A stretch of 64,000 nucleotides of DNA from Symbiodinium kawagutii (Eukaryota; Sar; Dinophyceae; Suessiales; Symbiodiniaceae). Each line of letters begins with the position of its first letter. Position 1 is the first letter of the stretch. A program made the position numbers and the translations under genes. Under the pieces are notes generated by a model, which made no database searches, had not been told where the DNA came from, and was given only the letters and a program-made list of their open reading frames with translations. The stretch is from assembly GCA_009767595.1 (NCBI GenBank), contig VSDK01022142.1, forward strand, positions 89,577 through 153,576, given 5' to 3'. Of this stretch, positions 11,004-21,744 are shown one piece after another.

Positions 11004-11100
11004 CCACATAGTTGGTATACATCCCCTATAATGCCCCTATAATTATTAGTTAGCATCCCCCATAATTAACCATTACAGGGGATATATACCAACTATGTGG
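11004..11100. repeat. foldback element with 26-base arms
   Basis: Arms 11004-11029 and 11075-11100 are inverted and match at 24 of 26 positions (core CCACATAGTTGGTATACATC); the loop is 45 bases. A third, partial direct copy of the right arm follows near 11108-11130. It sits in TTAACTAACC-rich sequence from 10850 to 11300. It may be a small foldback transposon or a local duplication. Confidence 0.6.
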
Positions 11101-11315
11101 AAAACTATAGGGGATATATCCCAACTAATAGGGCTTATATCCACATTAACATTAACTAATTGGGTGGACCAACTATTGACTAACCATTAGTTAACTAATA
11201 ATCCCCTATTATTGGGTGGACCAACTATTAACTAACTAACCATTAACTAACTAACCATTAGCTAATTGGGTGGACCAGCTATTATTAGTTCACTAGTGGT
11301 TAACAGTTAACCAAC

Positions 11316-11446
11316 TTAGTTATTGGTTGCGCCTCTGACAAATCCCCAGTCCACCAAGGCACTGGTGAGGTCCACGGCCACCAAGCCACTGAGCTGCTCG
11401 GAGACCTCAACACGCATGGTGGTTGGCTCAGGGGTGGTGCCTGGAC
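11316..11446 (-). CDS. terminal exon, unknown protein
   Basis: Acceptor ATACCAAGCAG|GT, then a 42-residue frame with PGTTPEPTTMRVEVSEQLSG and SALVDWGFVRGATNN to TAA at 11316. The phase fits the acceptor. The mix of Val, Asp and Trp looks like a folded domain end. No family recognised. Confidence 0.45.
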
Positions 11447-11569
11447 CTGCTTGGTATCCCTTGGTTGAGGGCGGTTCATGAGGAGTCCCAAGGGTGGCCA
11501 AGGAGCTGGTTGGTGGCTATAGTGGTTGGTAGGAGCTGGTTAGTTGCTATAGTGGTTGGTCGTGGTAAT

Positions 11570-11760
11570 GGCCATTGCTGGCCGACAGCAGTTGAGGATT
11601 GTTGAATGTTCGACATTTTGTTTGCTTCAACCAATGTAACCGAATGAGTGTCGAAAGATTTTGGAGGTTGTTCAACCCGTGGCGGTGGTAATTGTTCTCC
11701 ATAAAGAGACAAGGGAGATACATCGAGCTGTGTCAACGCCATCTCAGTTGGACCAAACAA
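11570..11760 (-). CDS. coding island beginning with ATG
   Basis: From the ATG at 11760 the minus frame reads FGPTEMALTQLDVSPLSLYG and is Pro/Gln/Ser-rich afterwards; it then runs into a short duplicated stretch (ATTGCAACCAACCAGC words) near 11510-11570, where the coding end is unclear. Confidence 0.35.
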
Positions 11761-12099
11761 AAATCAGCTATGTAACCAACTACTTGGCCGATGATCCCCT
11801 AGTATTGACCAAGCAATTCTCATCCCCAAATTGGTTGACCAACTGACCATAGGGAATGATATTCCATCGGGCCAAGCCCCGCAGACGGAGCAGAAAGAAA
11901 GAATAGGGAATGATAGATAATCGTGGATCGTAGGGGACCAATTGACTAGTCTTACCAACTATTTGCCAACTACTTGACAAATTGTTCCCTAATACTTATT
12001 ACTATTACTTTTATTATTAGTCACCAACTGATCAACCATGAAGCAACCATGAAGCAACAACTCCTGCCGTGCCCCGCGCGCCTTGCCCTGGATTTCCAC

Positions 12100-12259
12100 C
12101 TGATACACTGCGAGCAGCATCAGGTTTCGAAGGCTACTGGAAGGAATCTCCTGTGCAACGCTTGGATGTAGCAGTCTGCGATGTGAAGACCTCCAAATTG
12201 GTGAACCCCCCAGGATTGCAAGAACCGGCGGAGGTGCGGCGCAAACAAACTCAGCAAGA
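12100..12259 (-). CDS. exon, unknown protein, strand uncertain
   Basis: Acceptor CCCTCACCTTAG|T and donor GTATCAG|GTGG bound a 160-base frame reading LAEFVCAAPPPVLAILGGSP. A plus-strand frame over the same bases (FEGYWKESPVQRLDVAVCDV) is also plausible, so this is coding-like sequence with strand not settled. Confidence 0.35.
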
Positions 12260-12553
12260 CTAAGGTGAGGGAATTAGTAACTATTGGTAGTTCTTCAAGC
12301 CGGTACGTCCCCTGCCAAAAATTGAGACAAAAACTTCGTGGTGATCCCTGGTGTGGGCGGGAAACATGAAGATTTTTCTCTATGTTTTCGATTTGTGGTG
12401 ATTGACACCTTTACGATTTTGACATTAGGGCACAACAACGATGAATTCAGAATGCAATGACACTGAAAGAGGATCGTTCGAGATGAACATTTCACAGCAC
12501 CGAGCCATATTCATTCCAATTCCAAATGCAAATATCAGCAACATACCCGCTGC

Positions 12554-12709
12554 TCAGAACCAACATAAATATGATGACTCAACCATACCGCCTTCCATGT
12601 GCTCAACCAAGTGCAAACCAAATATTACACTTGCGCGTGAGCCAAAAATGGACCGCCAGCCATGGTCTGCAGCATCGATAGTCTGTTGGACATGTTTTGG
12701 TGAACCCCA
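12554..12709 (-). CDS. exon, unknown protein
   Basis: Acceptor GACGACATTTTAG|TGG, then 51 codons (WGSPKHVQQTIDAADHGWRS) to TGA at 12554. It lies just downstream of the TMEM231-like exon and could belong to the same gene, but I could not align it. Confidence 0.35.
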   Translation of the reverse strand, partial: WGSPKHVQQTIDAADHGWRSIFGSRASVIFGLHLVEHMEGGMVESSYLCWF

Positions 12710-12750
12710 CTAAAATGTCGTCAAACACAGCTTGCATGATACATATGGGT

Positions 12751-12846
12751 GTTTCTCAAAATAGGGGTACCCCCAAATCATCTAGTTATTAACCATCTAT
12801 AGTAATAAACCAGCCATTTTTTGGGTCCCCTATTTTGGGAAACAAC
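12751..12846 (+). mobile_element. MITE-like element, copy 1
   Basis: About 95 bases bounded by inverted ends, TCTCAAAATAGGGG on the left and CCCCTATTTTGGGA on the right. The interior matches the reverse complement of 51399-51486 (shared words CCCCCAAATCATC, AACCAT, CCATTTTTTGGG). Two copies in opposite orientation and the inverted ends suggest a small non-autonomous transposon. Confidence 0.55.
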
Positions 12847-12904
12847 CATATTGAATGAAATAGTCAACTGCATGGTTTAAGTTTATCCCATTCATACCAC
12901 TGCT

Positions 12905-13072
12905 CTACCTCTTCAAGCTTCTGCCAGGCCCGTCCCCAATGGCCAGGGCCCCCACCACGCTGAGTTTCAGCGTATCTGCAATTCCATCATGGTTGGGATC
13001 GCTGAAACTCGATCGCACCAAAGGGACTTTGACCTGGCCCACCACGGCTGGCAAAGCTGTCTCCAAATCTCT
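12905..13072 (-). CDS. TMEM231: TMEM231-like exon (C-terminal side of the VPLV motif)
   Basis: Acceptor CCATTTCTAG|AGA, then 55 codons to TAG at 12905. The segment VKVPLVRSSFSDPNHDGIAD followed by TLKLSV matches the conserved block of TMEM231 (VPLV, then an Asp-x-Asn-x-Asp-Gly loop, then a beta strand). TMEM231 is a two-pass membrane protein of the ciliary transition zone. The true exon may end earlier, at CTCAGC|GTGGTG, with the rest of the gene further left. Match made from memory of the family, so moderate confidence. Confidence 0.5.
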   Translation of the reverse strand, partial: RDLETALPAVVGQVKVPLVRSSFSDPNHDGIADTLKLSVVGALAIGDGPGRSLKR

Positions 13073-13592
13073 CTAGAAATGGCGCTGTCTCCAAGGATTG
13101 CTAGTTTTATGTGGTTTTCCTATCTAGAAGCACATTGAAAAATGAGTACTTGTGTGGCAGTGTCCTTTTTGATGACATCGCATGGCATCCCATGCTTACG
13201 AATTGGGTTTCCAGAATCAGGGGCCAGACATTTGTAATCATTTGTATATGTTTAAATATACTATGTATTTTCTGAGGTTCACCAACTAAAGTTTCTTGGA
13301 AACATATTTTGCTATTACTCTCCAAAGTTTAGCAGAGACAGCATTATGGTACCAGTAGAGCCCCAAAATTGGCAAACACCAAAGAAAAACAGTCCATGTG
13401 GCCGTTCCGTGTCAAATTTCATGAGCGAAACCCATCCCCATTGATGAACACTTCGGAATCCCTGCAACTTTTTCACTACGTGAATATCACCGTTACCTCA
13501 AATCTGCCGATATTAGAGCACTCCTGGGAGCCTGTCCTCCCCCTTTAAAGGGATAGCCATGGATATCCTCAGCGGCTTCAAGTCACTCCCTT

Positions 13593-13819
13593 CTACCCAC
13601 CAGCCAGGCCATACCCTTGGGCCTCAGGTGGCAAAAGGCTCTGTAAAGAGGGCTGATTGCCTCGGCACATCAACAGGTGATCCCAAGCGGTCGCTCCATC
13701 GGGAAACACATGGGATTCGTCAGGGGTAGATGAAACCCTAAGGGGATCCATGACCAAACTCCATATTTGGACCCGAGCCCTCCGAACATGCGGGGTTTGC
13801 CGCACAAAGTGATCCACAG
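13593..13819 (-). CDS. exon, unknown protein
   Basis: Acceptor CCGATGACAG|CT, then 75 codons reading VDHFVRQTPHVRRARVQIWS and TPDESHVFPDGATAWDHLLM to a stop at 13593, in phase. It lies between the two TMEM231-like groups and could be part of that gene or of a nested one. Confidence 0.45.
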
Positions 13820-14443
13820 CTGTCATCGGGTGTACAACTGCCTAGAAGTTGAGCTCAGGCAATCCAGGAACAAACCGAAAACAGTGGAATCATCGACTAC
13901 AACCATGAAGTAAAAACAACGCTACTCGCAAGGCTTCCCCTTAGAGCAAATCAACACCTCCAAGAATGCATCAGCCACTTTGTGGACTCGCAACTAACTG
14001 ATCTACATTTCGAGCAACCTCAGTCCTCTCTTGAAGTCAGTGCTTATGAATTCGAGTGAGCACCACAAACGTTGCACCAGCTTCACCAGCAGCTGTTGAT
14101 TCACTATCGCAGATTGGTTGATGTATTGGGAGCTGGATCTTCCATGATTTTGCTGATGGTTACTCGTTCATCTTGATAGCCATTTTTTAGTGAACCATGA
14201 TGTTATCACAATCAACCATTAAGCCATTAGAGTTAGTCAACTATTGACCATAGTTAACCATTATCATGATAACATATTGTTACCTAACCGTAGTTAACCA
14301 ACCCCCAAGCTGCAGCACCAACACTCTGGTCCAAGGGACTCCATCCCACTGCGCTGTTCACAGTGTCCCCGGAAGCAATCAGAAAGAGCTCATTGGTGAA
14401 AGATACGACCTTGATCAACAGGCATGGTTCATCAGCTGGTTGT

Positions 14444-14709
14444 CTAACTGAGATTTACCATCAACGGGACCTTGGTTGACTGGTTCAATGGATCATCAGC
14501 TGTTTGGACACTGTGGATTATATCCGTAGAAATCATCAAAAACTGATCCGCTGGAACATGCAAAATCGACAGGTAGCTATAACGAAACAGGTGATGATCC
14601 ACCCAAGGTTGGCAGGAAGATGCTCTCGGGGTAGACAGGCCAACCTTAATGCGTTCCGGCACCCGAAATGGTGAAGGGGTAGGGCGATCGGACACGGTTT
14701 TTGGAATGG
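14444..14709 (-). CDS. exon, unknown protein
   Basis: Acceptor ATCATAGCAG|CC, then IPKTVSDRPTPSPFRVPERI and a further 65 residues to a stop at 14444 (88 codons in phase). The second half is less coding-like, so the exon may end earlier. Confidence 0.4.
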
Positions 14710-14826
14710 CTGCTATGATTTCACCGAGAACTGATGGACAATCATGTCCATTTGTAGTAATTTGTAGATGTAGTGATAAGTAGCGGACTTGTAAGTAAAT
14801 GGCCACATACGTGCCCAGATCAAAAA

Positions 14827-15431
14827 TCAAATTTCAGAGTGAAGCTTGACTTGACTTGATTCTGGTGATCTTCTCAAAATGTGTATCTCTGGATCATGAG
14901 ACGAGACTATATAATCTTGCTGAATCAGTTTGCAACAGCATGAGGGCAATGACTTGTAGAACCGGTCTTTATGGGCAGTAAACTGAACCTCAACACTCAC
15001 CAACATTACATACACGTGCGGGTATCCTCCACTCCCCTACTCGTGTACTATGGCATTCTCTACATTTCGCCATCTTCCCTTGGCTTAGCAGTCAGCGAAT
15101 CTGAGGATGTGACAGGCTGCGCCCTGTAAAAACTCTCCTGTGGGCGCTGGCGCAACGAATTCCTGAGCACTGACACAACCAGCACATACCACCTCTATCG
15201 GATAGTATACCACTGGGATCTAGGGGGCAAAATGAGCCAAAAACTAGGTAGCGTACTGAAGCTCGAAGCCCTATTGAACACCTGTAGCAGGTCTGACCTC
15301 CCCGGTGTCCTTCACCCAAACGTTCTCAGTGACAAAGGTGGCGAACAAGGGTATGACCAGCAGCAGGATGGCACACAGCACCCAAAGGCAATAGGCCTTG
15401 GTGAAAGCTCCAAAACATGTCTGTTGCGCTT
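14827..15431 (-). CDS. TMEM231: TMEM231-like N-terminal exons
   Basis: Exon 15298-15431 (acceptor GGCACCCAGCAG|AA, donor GGGGAG|GTCAG) reads CFGAFTKAYCLWVLCAILLL then VIPLFATFVTENVWVKDTGE: one membrane helix followed by the aromatic-Val-Lys stretch seen in TMEM231 N-termini. Exon 14827-14988 (acceptor GTGTTGAG|GTT) joins it exactly in phase as VQFTAHKDRFYKSLPSCCCK and may end before its stop at 14827. Together with 12905-13072 this suggests a TMEM231 gene read right to left. Middle exons were not resolved. Confidence 0.45.
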
Positions 15432-15463
15432 CTGCTGGGTGCCCGCAATGGATGATGTTGATT

Positions 15464-15465
<2 letters not shown>

Positions 15466-15510
<45 letters not shown>

Positions 15511-15514
15511 GGTG
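15466..15514. repeat. (GAT)n(GGT)n microsatellite
   Basis: About ten GAT units followed by GGT units, directly upstream (minus sense) of the first TMEM231-like exon, so within the preceding intron or the 5' flank. Confidence 0.9.
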
Positions 15515-16044
15515 GCGGCGATGATAGGCTGTGAGTTCGTAACTCATGCCAGTCAGTTCAATTACATCTGATTGCCGACCAGCAACGGTCTTCGGCACCG
15601 CTGAACTGAGGATTCGGGTTTGTACAAATCAATGTAGGGAGGGATGAGCACGAGCAAACAGTTGGGAAGTCTTTACCAGTAGCCTGCGGTGGAATATTGT
15701 GACACTAGGATCCCAACATCTTTCTCACCCTTGTGTCATCCAAATCTGCCTTACTTGCCCAACAATCTCTTTGTACTTTTCTGCTGCAAAATCTGTAGCC
15801 AACATTTCACAGAGTTTCATGAGGGGTCACACGATGGTTTCTAATGTTGCATTTTGATCAACATTCCGAAGGAATGACAGGAATGATGATCAAATCTGAA
15901 ATGACAAACCCTCTTCAGTAGACTCATTACAGAATATAATCTATGAACCTTTCATAGAATGCTGGGCCTCCAAATAGCTAGTGATCGACGGTCACACTGA
16001 GTGTTCCCTGTCTCTTGCCTGTTGGGTACCATTGAACCCAGCTC

Positions 16045-16185
16045 TTACTTCTCCAAATCGATCCTTGAGCATCGTTGTTTTGCTGAAGTCCAGCTTTCAG
16101 AAGAAAACCAGCTTCCTAATGAGCCAACCAACTGATCAAATACCCGACTCAGTACAGCTTCCAGCCCGTTCCATCTTCCGAGTTC
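16045..16185 (-). CDS. terminal exon, unknown protein
   Basis: Acceptor CCAGTGAGGGTAG|G, then 46 codons (ELGRWNGLEAVLSRVFDQLV, then GSLGSWFSSES) to TAA at 16045, in phase. Looks like an amphipathic helix. No family recognised. Confidence 0.45.
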   Translation of the reverse strand, partial: ELGRWNGLEAVLSRVFDQLVGSLGSWFSSESWTSAKQRCSRIDLEK

Positions 16186-16189
16186 CTAC

Positions 16190-17155
16190 CCTCACTGGAC
16201 ACCCGCACCAAAGAGCATCTGGGAGCCACAAATAGCCGTGTGAACGGCAATGCATGGCATTCCACCTGTTGGAATGGCCTCAGGATGTGCCAAGTGAGTA
16301 CTGGTCAATGGAGATGTGGCAAAGACTTGAGTGCTCCAAGAAACCCAACAATTGACATGGTCCTGTAGCAAACTCTAGCTCTGTCAATGTAAAATGCAAA
16401 CCAGGAAATGCTATGTGAAAACGTCTCAAAGGTAAATGGACAGAACGGCAGCACTAGCTTCTAGCCCGGTTCACAATCTAGCAACCGTCAATGTCACTCT
16501 TCTATTGTTGATTGCAACCAACTGCACCCCAGCACTCAAAAGAGTGGCCATGCCAACAGCAATAGCAACAGCCGGTACTGTAGTGGCAACTGAACAATAG
16601 CATGTACTTACAAGAACATAAACTGGATAAACCGCCACTACAGAATGATTTCAGCAACTGTAGATTCAGCACTCAAATGGTCTCATCAATGAACATTTCT
16701 TGCTTTATCGCCAAGGTGCCATAGCGTCATTCTGCACGCCCAGGGTGCATGGCTCAGTTGCAAATACTGTGCATTTGTTTCGCGAATAGTCAAGTCAGTT
16801 TGGGAGAGGCTGGCATATACAATGCTGGATACTTATGATCTTCAAATGTCTCCTTGCAGTGTGACTGAAACACTGTCAGAACAAGTTTTGGCAAAAGGAC
16901 ACAGTCCAATTGCTTTCTTCAGCTGTGAGTAACTGCAGTTTTTTTGCCTGGGCATCAGAATATATTTCAACCACAGGAACTCCTCATGATATCTCATGAT
17001 TATCCTTTTCCCTCAATTTGAACTCTTCGATTTCTTATTTTCATTTGTTTTCATCTGTTTTCATGATGCTCTGTCTGTGGCAGGCTGCACTGACAATGGA
17101 CCTCTGCTGGGGTGTCGTCCTTTGAATTTTGGGCATGCCCTGCCCCCCCCCCCCC
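16190..17155. other. no gene seen; C15 tract
   Basis: Mixed sequence with no convincing exon. A run of fifteen C at 17143-17157 marks its right end and is a likely sequencing-error site. Confidence 0.4.
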
Positions 17156-17159
17156 CCGA

Positions 17160-17294
17160 GTACAAACGCCAGGAAATCTTTGACTACCGCCCCAAGCAGT
17201 CCAACCAGCCTCACCACGTACCCAAGTGCATACCCAATCCCTGGCACAAACTTTTTGTGATTTCTTTGGCGCCGGACTTCTTCCTTGCCCTTGC
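17160..17294 (-). CDS. exon with hydrophobic segment
   Basis: Acceptor CACTGCATCACCAG|GC, then KGKEEVRRQRNHKKFVPGIG and the hydrophobic YALGYVVRLVGLLGAVV. The left end is lost in the poly-C tract; a donor at ACGTG|GTGAGG could end it earlier. A basic stretch before a helix suggests a membrane or amphipathic segment. Confidence 0.4.
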
Positions 17295-17428
17295 CTGGTG
17301 ATGCAGTGACTCATTTAAATTCTGGCACGATCCCCCACTGACATCATCTGATTGTCATCGTCCACTTCCCTAGCAATGGGGGGCTAGTTCCGAAAAAAAC
17401 GGGTCTCTTCCAAATCCTTCGATTATTT

Positions 17429-17644
17429 TCAACCATGCAAGCAGCCAGCGTCAACAAGGTTGACCTGCAGCCGCTGAGCTGTTTGAGTGGCCTGGTGGCA
17501 GCTGTCTCCAGCGGCCTTGTCGGGCATCTCAACAGCAGAAAGGGTGGTAAAATGTGGTAAACAATCAACAATCACATCAACAAGGGGACCAACCCAAGAA
17601 CGGACCATCACAACAATCCACGACATCGAAAAAGGATGCACCAA
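17429..17644 (-). CDS. coding island, unknown protein
   Basis: The minus frame reads WVGPLVDVIVDCLPHFTTLS then AVEMPDKAAGDSCHQATQTA to a stop at 17429. No clean acceptor was found, so the right end is uncertain. Confidence 0.4.
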   Translation of the reverse strand: MVHPFSMSWIVVMVRSWVGPLVDVIVDCLPHFTTLSAVEMPDKAAGDSCHQATQTAQRLQVNLVDAGCLHG

Positions 17645-17704
17645 AAATGACGCATTTCAAATGCTTTCAGAACGTGGCTTCTGGTTCCGAATGATCAGCT
17701 TCAC

Positions 17705-17927
17705 TCACAACAGGGTCTCGCCACTCATGACGGTGCAGGGCAAAACCTTTCGCAAAGTGGTGCCAATTTCTGAATCCACAGAGCAGCACCTCGAGATAAT
17801 GAACCAGAAAATATCGAAACCATTTTCAACGACTGTGATTTGAACCTCGACACCAGCGCGTTTCATCGCGTTCCCTGTTCCCTGCCAGTTGCCTTGGCAC
17901 ATTGCGGCCAGCACCGCCGCAGAAGTC
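17705..17927 (-). CDS. terminal exon, unknown protein
   Basis: Acceptor GTAACTTCCAG|G, then TSAAVLAAMCQGNWQGTGNA and KRAGVEVQITVVENGFDIFW to a stop at 17705. A second frame upstream (THKFQLFAGLKVHFIDCNFQ, to about 18008) also looks coding and probably belongs to the preceding exon. Confidence 0.5.
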
Positions 17928-17934
17928 CTGGAAG

Positions 17935-18680
17935 TTACAATCGATGAAGTGCACCTTCAGCCCCGCAAAGAGCTGGAACTTGTGGGTAACAAGGGGAATA
18001 ACACACAACTTTGATGGTTATATGTAGTTGTTCTCAATGATGGATATGATGGTTGCTGATGATGAGTGGTGATTAATTGATGCTGATTATTGATTATTAG
18101 TTGTGATCAATGATTATTGATGGTTATGGATGATAGGGATTATGATTGTTGTGATGAATGCCAGTGAATGATGGTCAATCACCATTAATGCCGGTGAATG
18201 ATGGTCAATCTTGTTTAGTGATGGCTGGTGATCAAACATGGTCGGTTGTTGTAAACCGCCATGGTTCCTAATAGTTGCTAGCAGTGGTTGATGATGGCTG
18301 CCTCTCCCAAGCCACATAGAATCAATAAACCAACCATATGAATACAAACCAACAACTTGAATGTCAAAATAAGTAGCCAACCAATCCAGAAATGATTGAT
18401 GGCTGAACATTTAGGCATGGAAACGCGTCCATCAATGTTGTATTTCCAATCTCTCTGCGCATTTTTCCTCATTTCTGGTTGGATTGTCGCCTACTGTACC
18501 GCCAGTCCACGCGGGCCATACATGTATGCTCGGGATTGCTCACAGAAATAATGGTGACACATGGTGACACAACAAGAATCAGTACGAATTCGTGGCCAGC
18601 AAGGCTTGCGGGTCTCTGAACGAATCTGATTTTGGGATGGCTTGGGCTACAGCGGCCACAAGCGCCCACAGCTACCATGA
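17935..18680. other. low-complexity TGATGG-rich stretch
   Basis: Apart from a possible exon piece near 17935-18008, this is dominated by TGATGGTTGATG-type words, especially 18000-18300. No gene seen. Confidence 0.5.
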
Positions 18681-18688
18681 TCACCCAC

Positions 18689-18763
18689 CCCCTGTGCCGC
18701 CCCACAGCGTTCTCCACACCAGGTCGGCCGCCGATGAGGGGCTCCACAACGTCATCGGAGATC
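18689..18763 (-). CDS. short exon, unknown protein
   Basis: Acceptor GGATCCCCAG|G and donor CACAGGGG|GTGGGTG bound a 75-base frame, ISDDVVEPLIGGRPGVENAV. The plus strand is also open. Confidence 0.3.
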
Positions 18764-19049
18764 CTGGGGATCCACTGGGGACCACCATGAAGGGGTTGGG
18801 ATCCCTGGGGATCCATGCTTTGCGGGGGAAAAATTACCATCCAAAAGCATCCAAAAGCAGTAGAGATAGCAAGAAACAATCAAACTGATCAACTAATCAG
18901 TACGAATTGTATGGCAATTTAATAAATCACACAAAAACTGATCGATTAAACTAAGCAATACGAATGATACGGCAGTTTGATGGCTAATGATTGGCCGAAT
19001 ACAGCAATGAGACCATGAACAGTTGGGAGCGATGGTGGTGGCTGATGAC

Positions 19050-19158
19050 CAATGAAGTCCAGGCCAGGTGTATCCCTGAGCAGCCGAACCGTGACACGAA
19101 GCGGATCCGTGGGCCGTCGTACATCACCCTGGGCCGAGGCGCTGATACACCGAGGAAC
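19050..19158 (-). CDS. short exon, strand uncertain
   Basis: Minus frame VPRCISASAQGDVRRPTDPL then RVTVRLLRDTPGLDF between AG|GTTCC and a GTCATC donor. A plus-strand reading (PEQPNRDTKRIRGPSYITLG with a GTGAGT donor at 19179) is a real alternative. Confidence 0.35.
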
Positions 19159-19351
19159 CTCATAACTACTAGGGGATGGTGAGTTTCTATGATGATGTTT
19201 GTAAGGGTGGTAACTGAGGGTAGAGTTTTTGGACATACCCATGCTCCACATGCTGGATTATTGGTGGTGTGGAAGTTCAAATCCAGGGATTCTGTATGTT
19301 GTTTCCTCGTGTCTTTGTTCATAAAGCCAAGTCAAGCTGCATCTAGGGTGG

Positions 19352-19530
19352 TTAGTTCGAATCACCGCGCCACCCGCACGCAAGGAACTTCAAAACTATG
19401 ACATGGGTGTCTGGATGAGGCCACACGATGCTACATGATGCCACTGCTTGAATCCGGGCCAAGATGACAAGAATACAGAGACCGCAAACCACATATTCAT
19501 GGTTGAACGTTTGCCAAGTGGAGAAACACG
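19352..19530 (-). CDS. exon with hydrophobic segment
   Basis: Acceptor GGGTGTCCAAG|CG, then CFSTWQTFNHEYVVCGLCIL and VILARIQAVASCSIV to a stop at 19352, in phase. Possible membrane helix in the middle. Confidence 0.35.
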
Positions 19531-19720
19531 CTTGGACACCCAAGCGGTCCGGCGATATTGAAAATATTGTTTTCACAAAATATAAAGTACTTACAGGTAA
19601 AGAAATCAAACAAAAAGAAGCTGTCATAGGTATCCCTATTTTCAGAAACCGCCATATGATTGCAGTAATAGTACAAACATGTGCAAACAATCTTTGACAT
19701 TTAGAACCCACCGAAGTAAC

Positions 19721-19869
19721 TCATCTATCTAATCCACCTACCGTGTCTACACCTTTGTCTAAAGCCCTAGGTATTATCGCCATCCCCCGCCTGCGCTGCC
19801 GGCGCCGCGAACGTCGCCGCTCATCTTCTTCGCCTCGGCGTGCTCCCAACACATCCGTCGTAACGCAGG
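19721..19869 (-). CDS. Arg/Ser-rich coding island
   Basis: The minus frame reads VTTDVLGARRGEEDERRRSR then RRQRRRGMAIIPRALDKGVD to TGA at 19721. The RS/RR block resembles the tails of nuclear RNA-binding proteins. No clean acceptor seen, so the right end is open. Confidence 0.35.
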
Positions 19870-19874
19870 TTGAC

Positions 19875-20415
19875 GGTGGTTAGTTAGTGATGATTCATAG
19901 CTAGTGAATAAGGATTAACAGCTGGGTAATGACTACTAGCTAGGGAATAAAGATTAATTAACAGGCAATGACTAATATGATGCTATGGTTGGTAGATAAA
20001 GATTATTCAACAGTTGATTTTATGATTGTATATGATGATGCTATGGTCAATAGCGGATGAGTAGCTGATTTGCGATCATGAAAAGCTGGTGAATAAAGGA
20101 TTCACAGCTCGTTCATCAATGAATCATACTTGTGGCAATGGTCGTGAAAAGCTGGTGAATGAGGATTACAGTAACAGCTGGTCAATGATTGTAGCTGGTC
20201 AATGATGACTCATACTATTTGATGGCTGGTTAGTAAATGCTTGATGATGATTTCATTGAAGATTGATGTTTCTTGAATAAATGCTTCATGGCCGGTAATG
20301 GTTGATGGCTGCTTGATAGCTGGTTCATAATCCCTGCACCCTCAGGCCAGAAACATGCCAGAAACCCTTGGTTGTAGGGCACAGAATTAAGATATTGAAA
20401 GATATTGAAAGGAAG
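19875..20415. other. AT-rich low-complexity stretch, no gene
   Basis: Words such as AGCTGGTGAATAA and ATTGATGG recur imperfectly; a direct GATATTGAAA duplication lies at 20390-20410. No open frame of note. Confidence 0.5.
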
Positions 20416-20421
20416 GGATTT

Positions 20422-20631
20422 CTATCGATCAACCATCTCTGAGCACCCATCATGTTCCATGGGAGAATCATGTTCTAAACGGTCATTTTCTACTTCAAGG
20501 CCTTGCAAAGTGGAGTGAACACAACTGGGGTGTTCCCCAACAGCCAAAATCACAACCTTCTCTCCAGCCAAGCTACCAAGTACGTACCATCCAGCGTGAG
20601 AGCTGTGATTCATCTTGACAATTCCAGTGTG
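20422..20631 (-). CDS. terminal exon, unknown protein
   Basis: Acceptor GGGCTTGTCTCCAG|CAC, then 69 codons: HTGIVKMNHSSHAGWYVLGS, LAGEKVVILAVGEHPSCVHS and an acidic tail to a stop at 20422. The alternation of beta-like and glycine turns suggests a folded domain. An in-frame ATG lies 51 bases further upstream (20682). No family recognised. Confidence 0.5.
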   Translation of the reverse strand, partial: HTGIVKMNHSSHAGWYVLGSLAGEKVVILAVGEHPSCVHSTLQGLEVENDRLEHDSPMEHDGCSEMVDR

Positions 20632-21013
20632 CTGGAGACAAGCCCAAGTGAGCAAGCGGTTCCGCTGTCCTTCTGTTTCCATAAGCAGAGTAGATTCAGA
20701 AACTCCTTACGGAGTAGGACCTCCATGGATTTCGGATAAACCCACTAGGTTCACATCCTTCCACAAATCCACAAAACTAACCGAGAGGTGGGTTTGAATC
20801 ACCAGCGTTCACAAGTGCTTCTAAAAGCCCTATCCACTTGGGAGCTCGTGATGAGCTATTGTCGTACCATGAACGCTACGTTGCGGCAATATTCGAGGGG
20901 TTGCACCACCACCAATGAATCTCCTTTGAAATATTTGGTTCTGAATGCCCATGAAAGAAACCACCAGCTTTTTCATGCAGCAAATCGGTTGTCAATAGCC
21001 TTTCGCACAGCCA

Positions 21014-21206
21014 TCAGCGTACATTGGAACTTTCATTTTCAACATGAAGAGACTTGTTTTGTTTGAGAAAAATCCCTGTGAGCTGCCGAAACTGAGCTTT
21101 TTCAGCCTGGCCCATCGAAGCTCGGGGGCCAGGCTTTGAAGGACCTTGAACTCTTCGCGGCTCCTCTCCTGAGAGCTGCACTGGAGCCATCGGTTGGCGA
21201 GACACC
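21014..21206 (-). CDS. exon, unknown protein
   Basis: Acceptor AAGCGATTGCAG|G, then VSRQPMAPVQLSGEEPRRVQ and a Pro/Arg-rich linker into MGQAEKAQFRQLTGIF. Same strand as the 20422 exon downstream and may be from the same gene. The 3' end is uncertain. Confidence 0.45.
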
Positions 21207-21744
21207 CTGCAATCGCTTACCCAACTCTATGCGTTTCTGATCACCATCAAACTAAAAGGCTTCGGACCATTGTCACCAACGATTTAGCACTTTCCCTGTC
21301 CGTAACATATAGCCGTTTCTCAAGTTTCAGAGGTGCGCAAACAGTTATCATCCTTCATTAACCATTGATGATTAGTAATAAGCCACCCATACCTCTGGGG
21401 TACCCCTGGTCATTAAGCAACCACCATGTATCATCTAACATTATTTTTGGTTATTATCCCCTATCAATCCCTTCTATTAACCATCATAACCGACTATTGA
21501 CCCAACCATATGACAAACTATTTATCCCTATTGTAAACCATTATAATCGCCTATACAACCCAACCACCATATGGCAACCATTGACTGTTTTCCTCATCAA
21601 CGCCATCCCGCCGACCGTGCCAGCCCTTTCCTCCAGGGGTTCCCTGCCTCGGTTCGAACTGCCTCTTCCAGTCGCTGCTCCTGAGTCAACCTCGGCGCAG
21701 CGGAGCGCTCCGTGACGAAGGACCGAGGATGGGCGGTGGATGAT

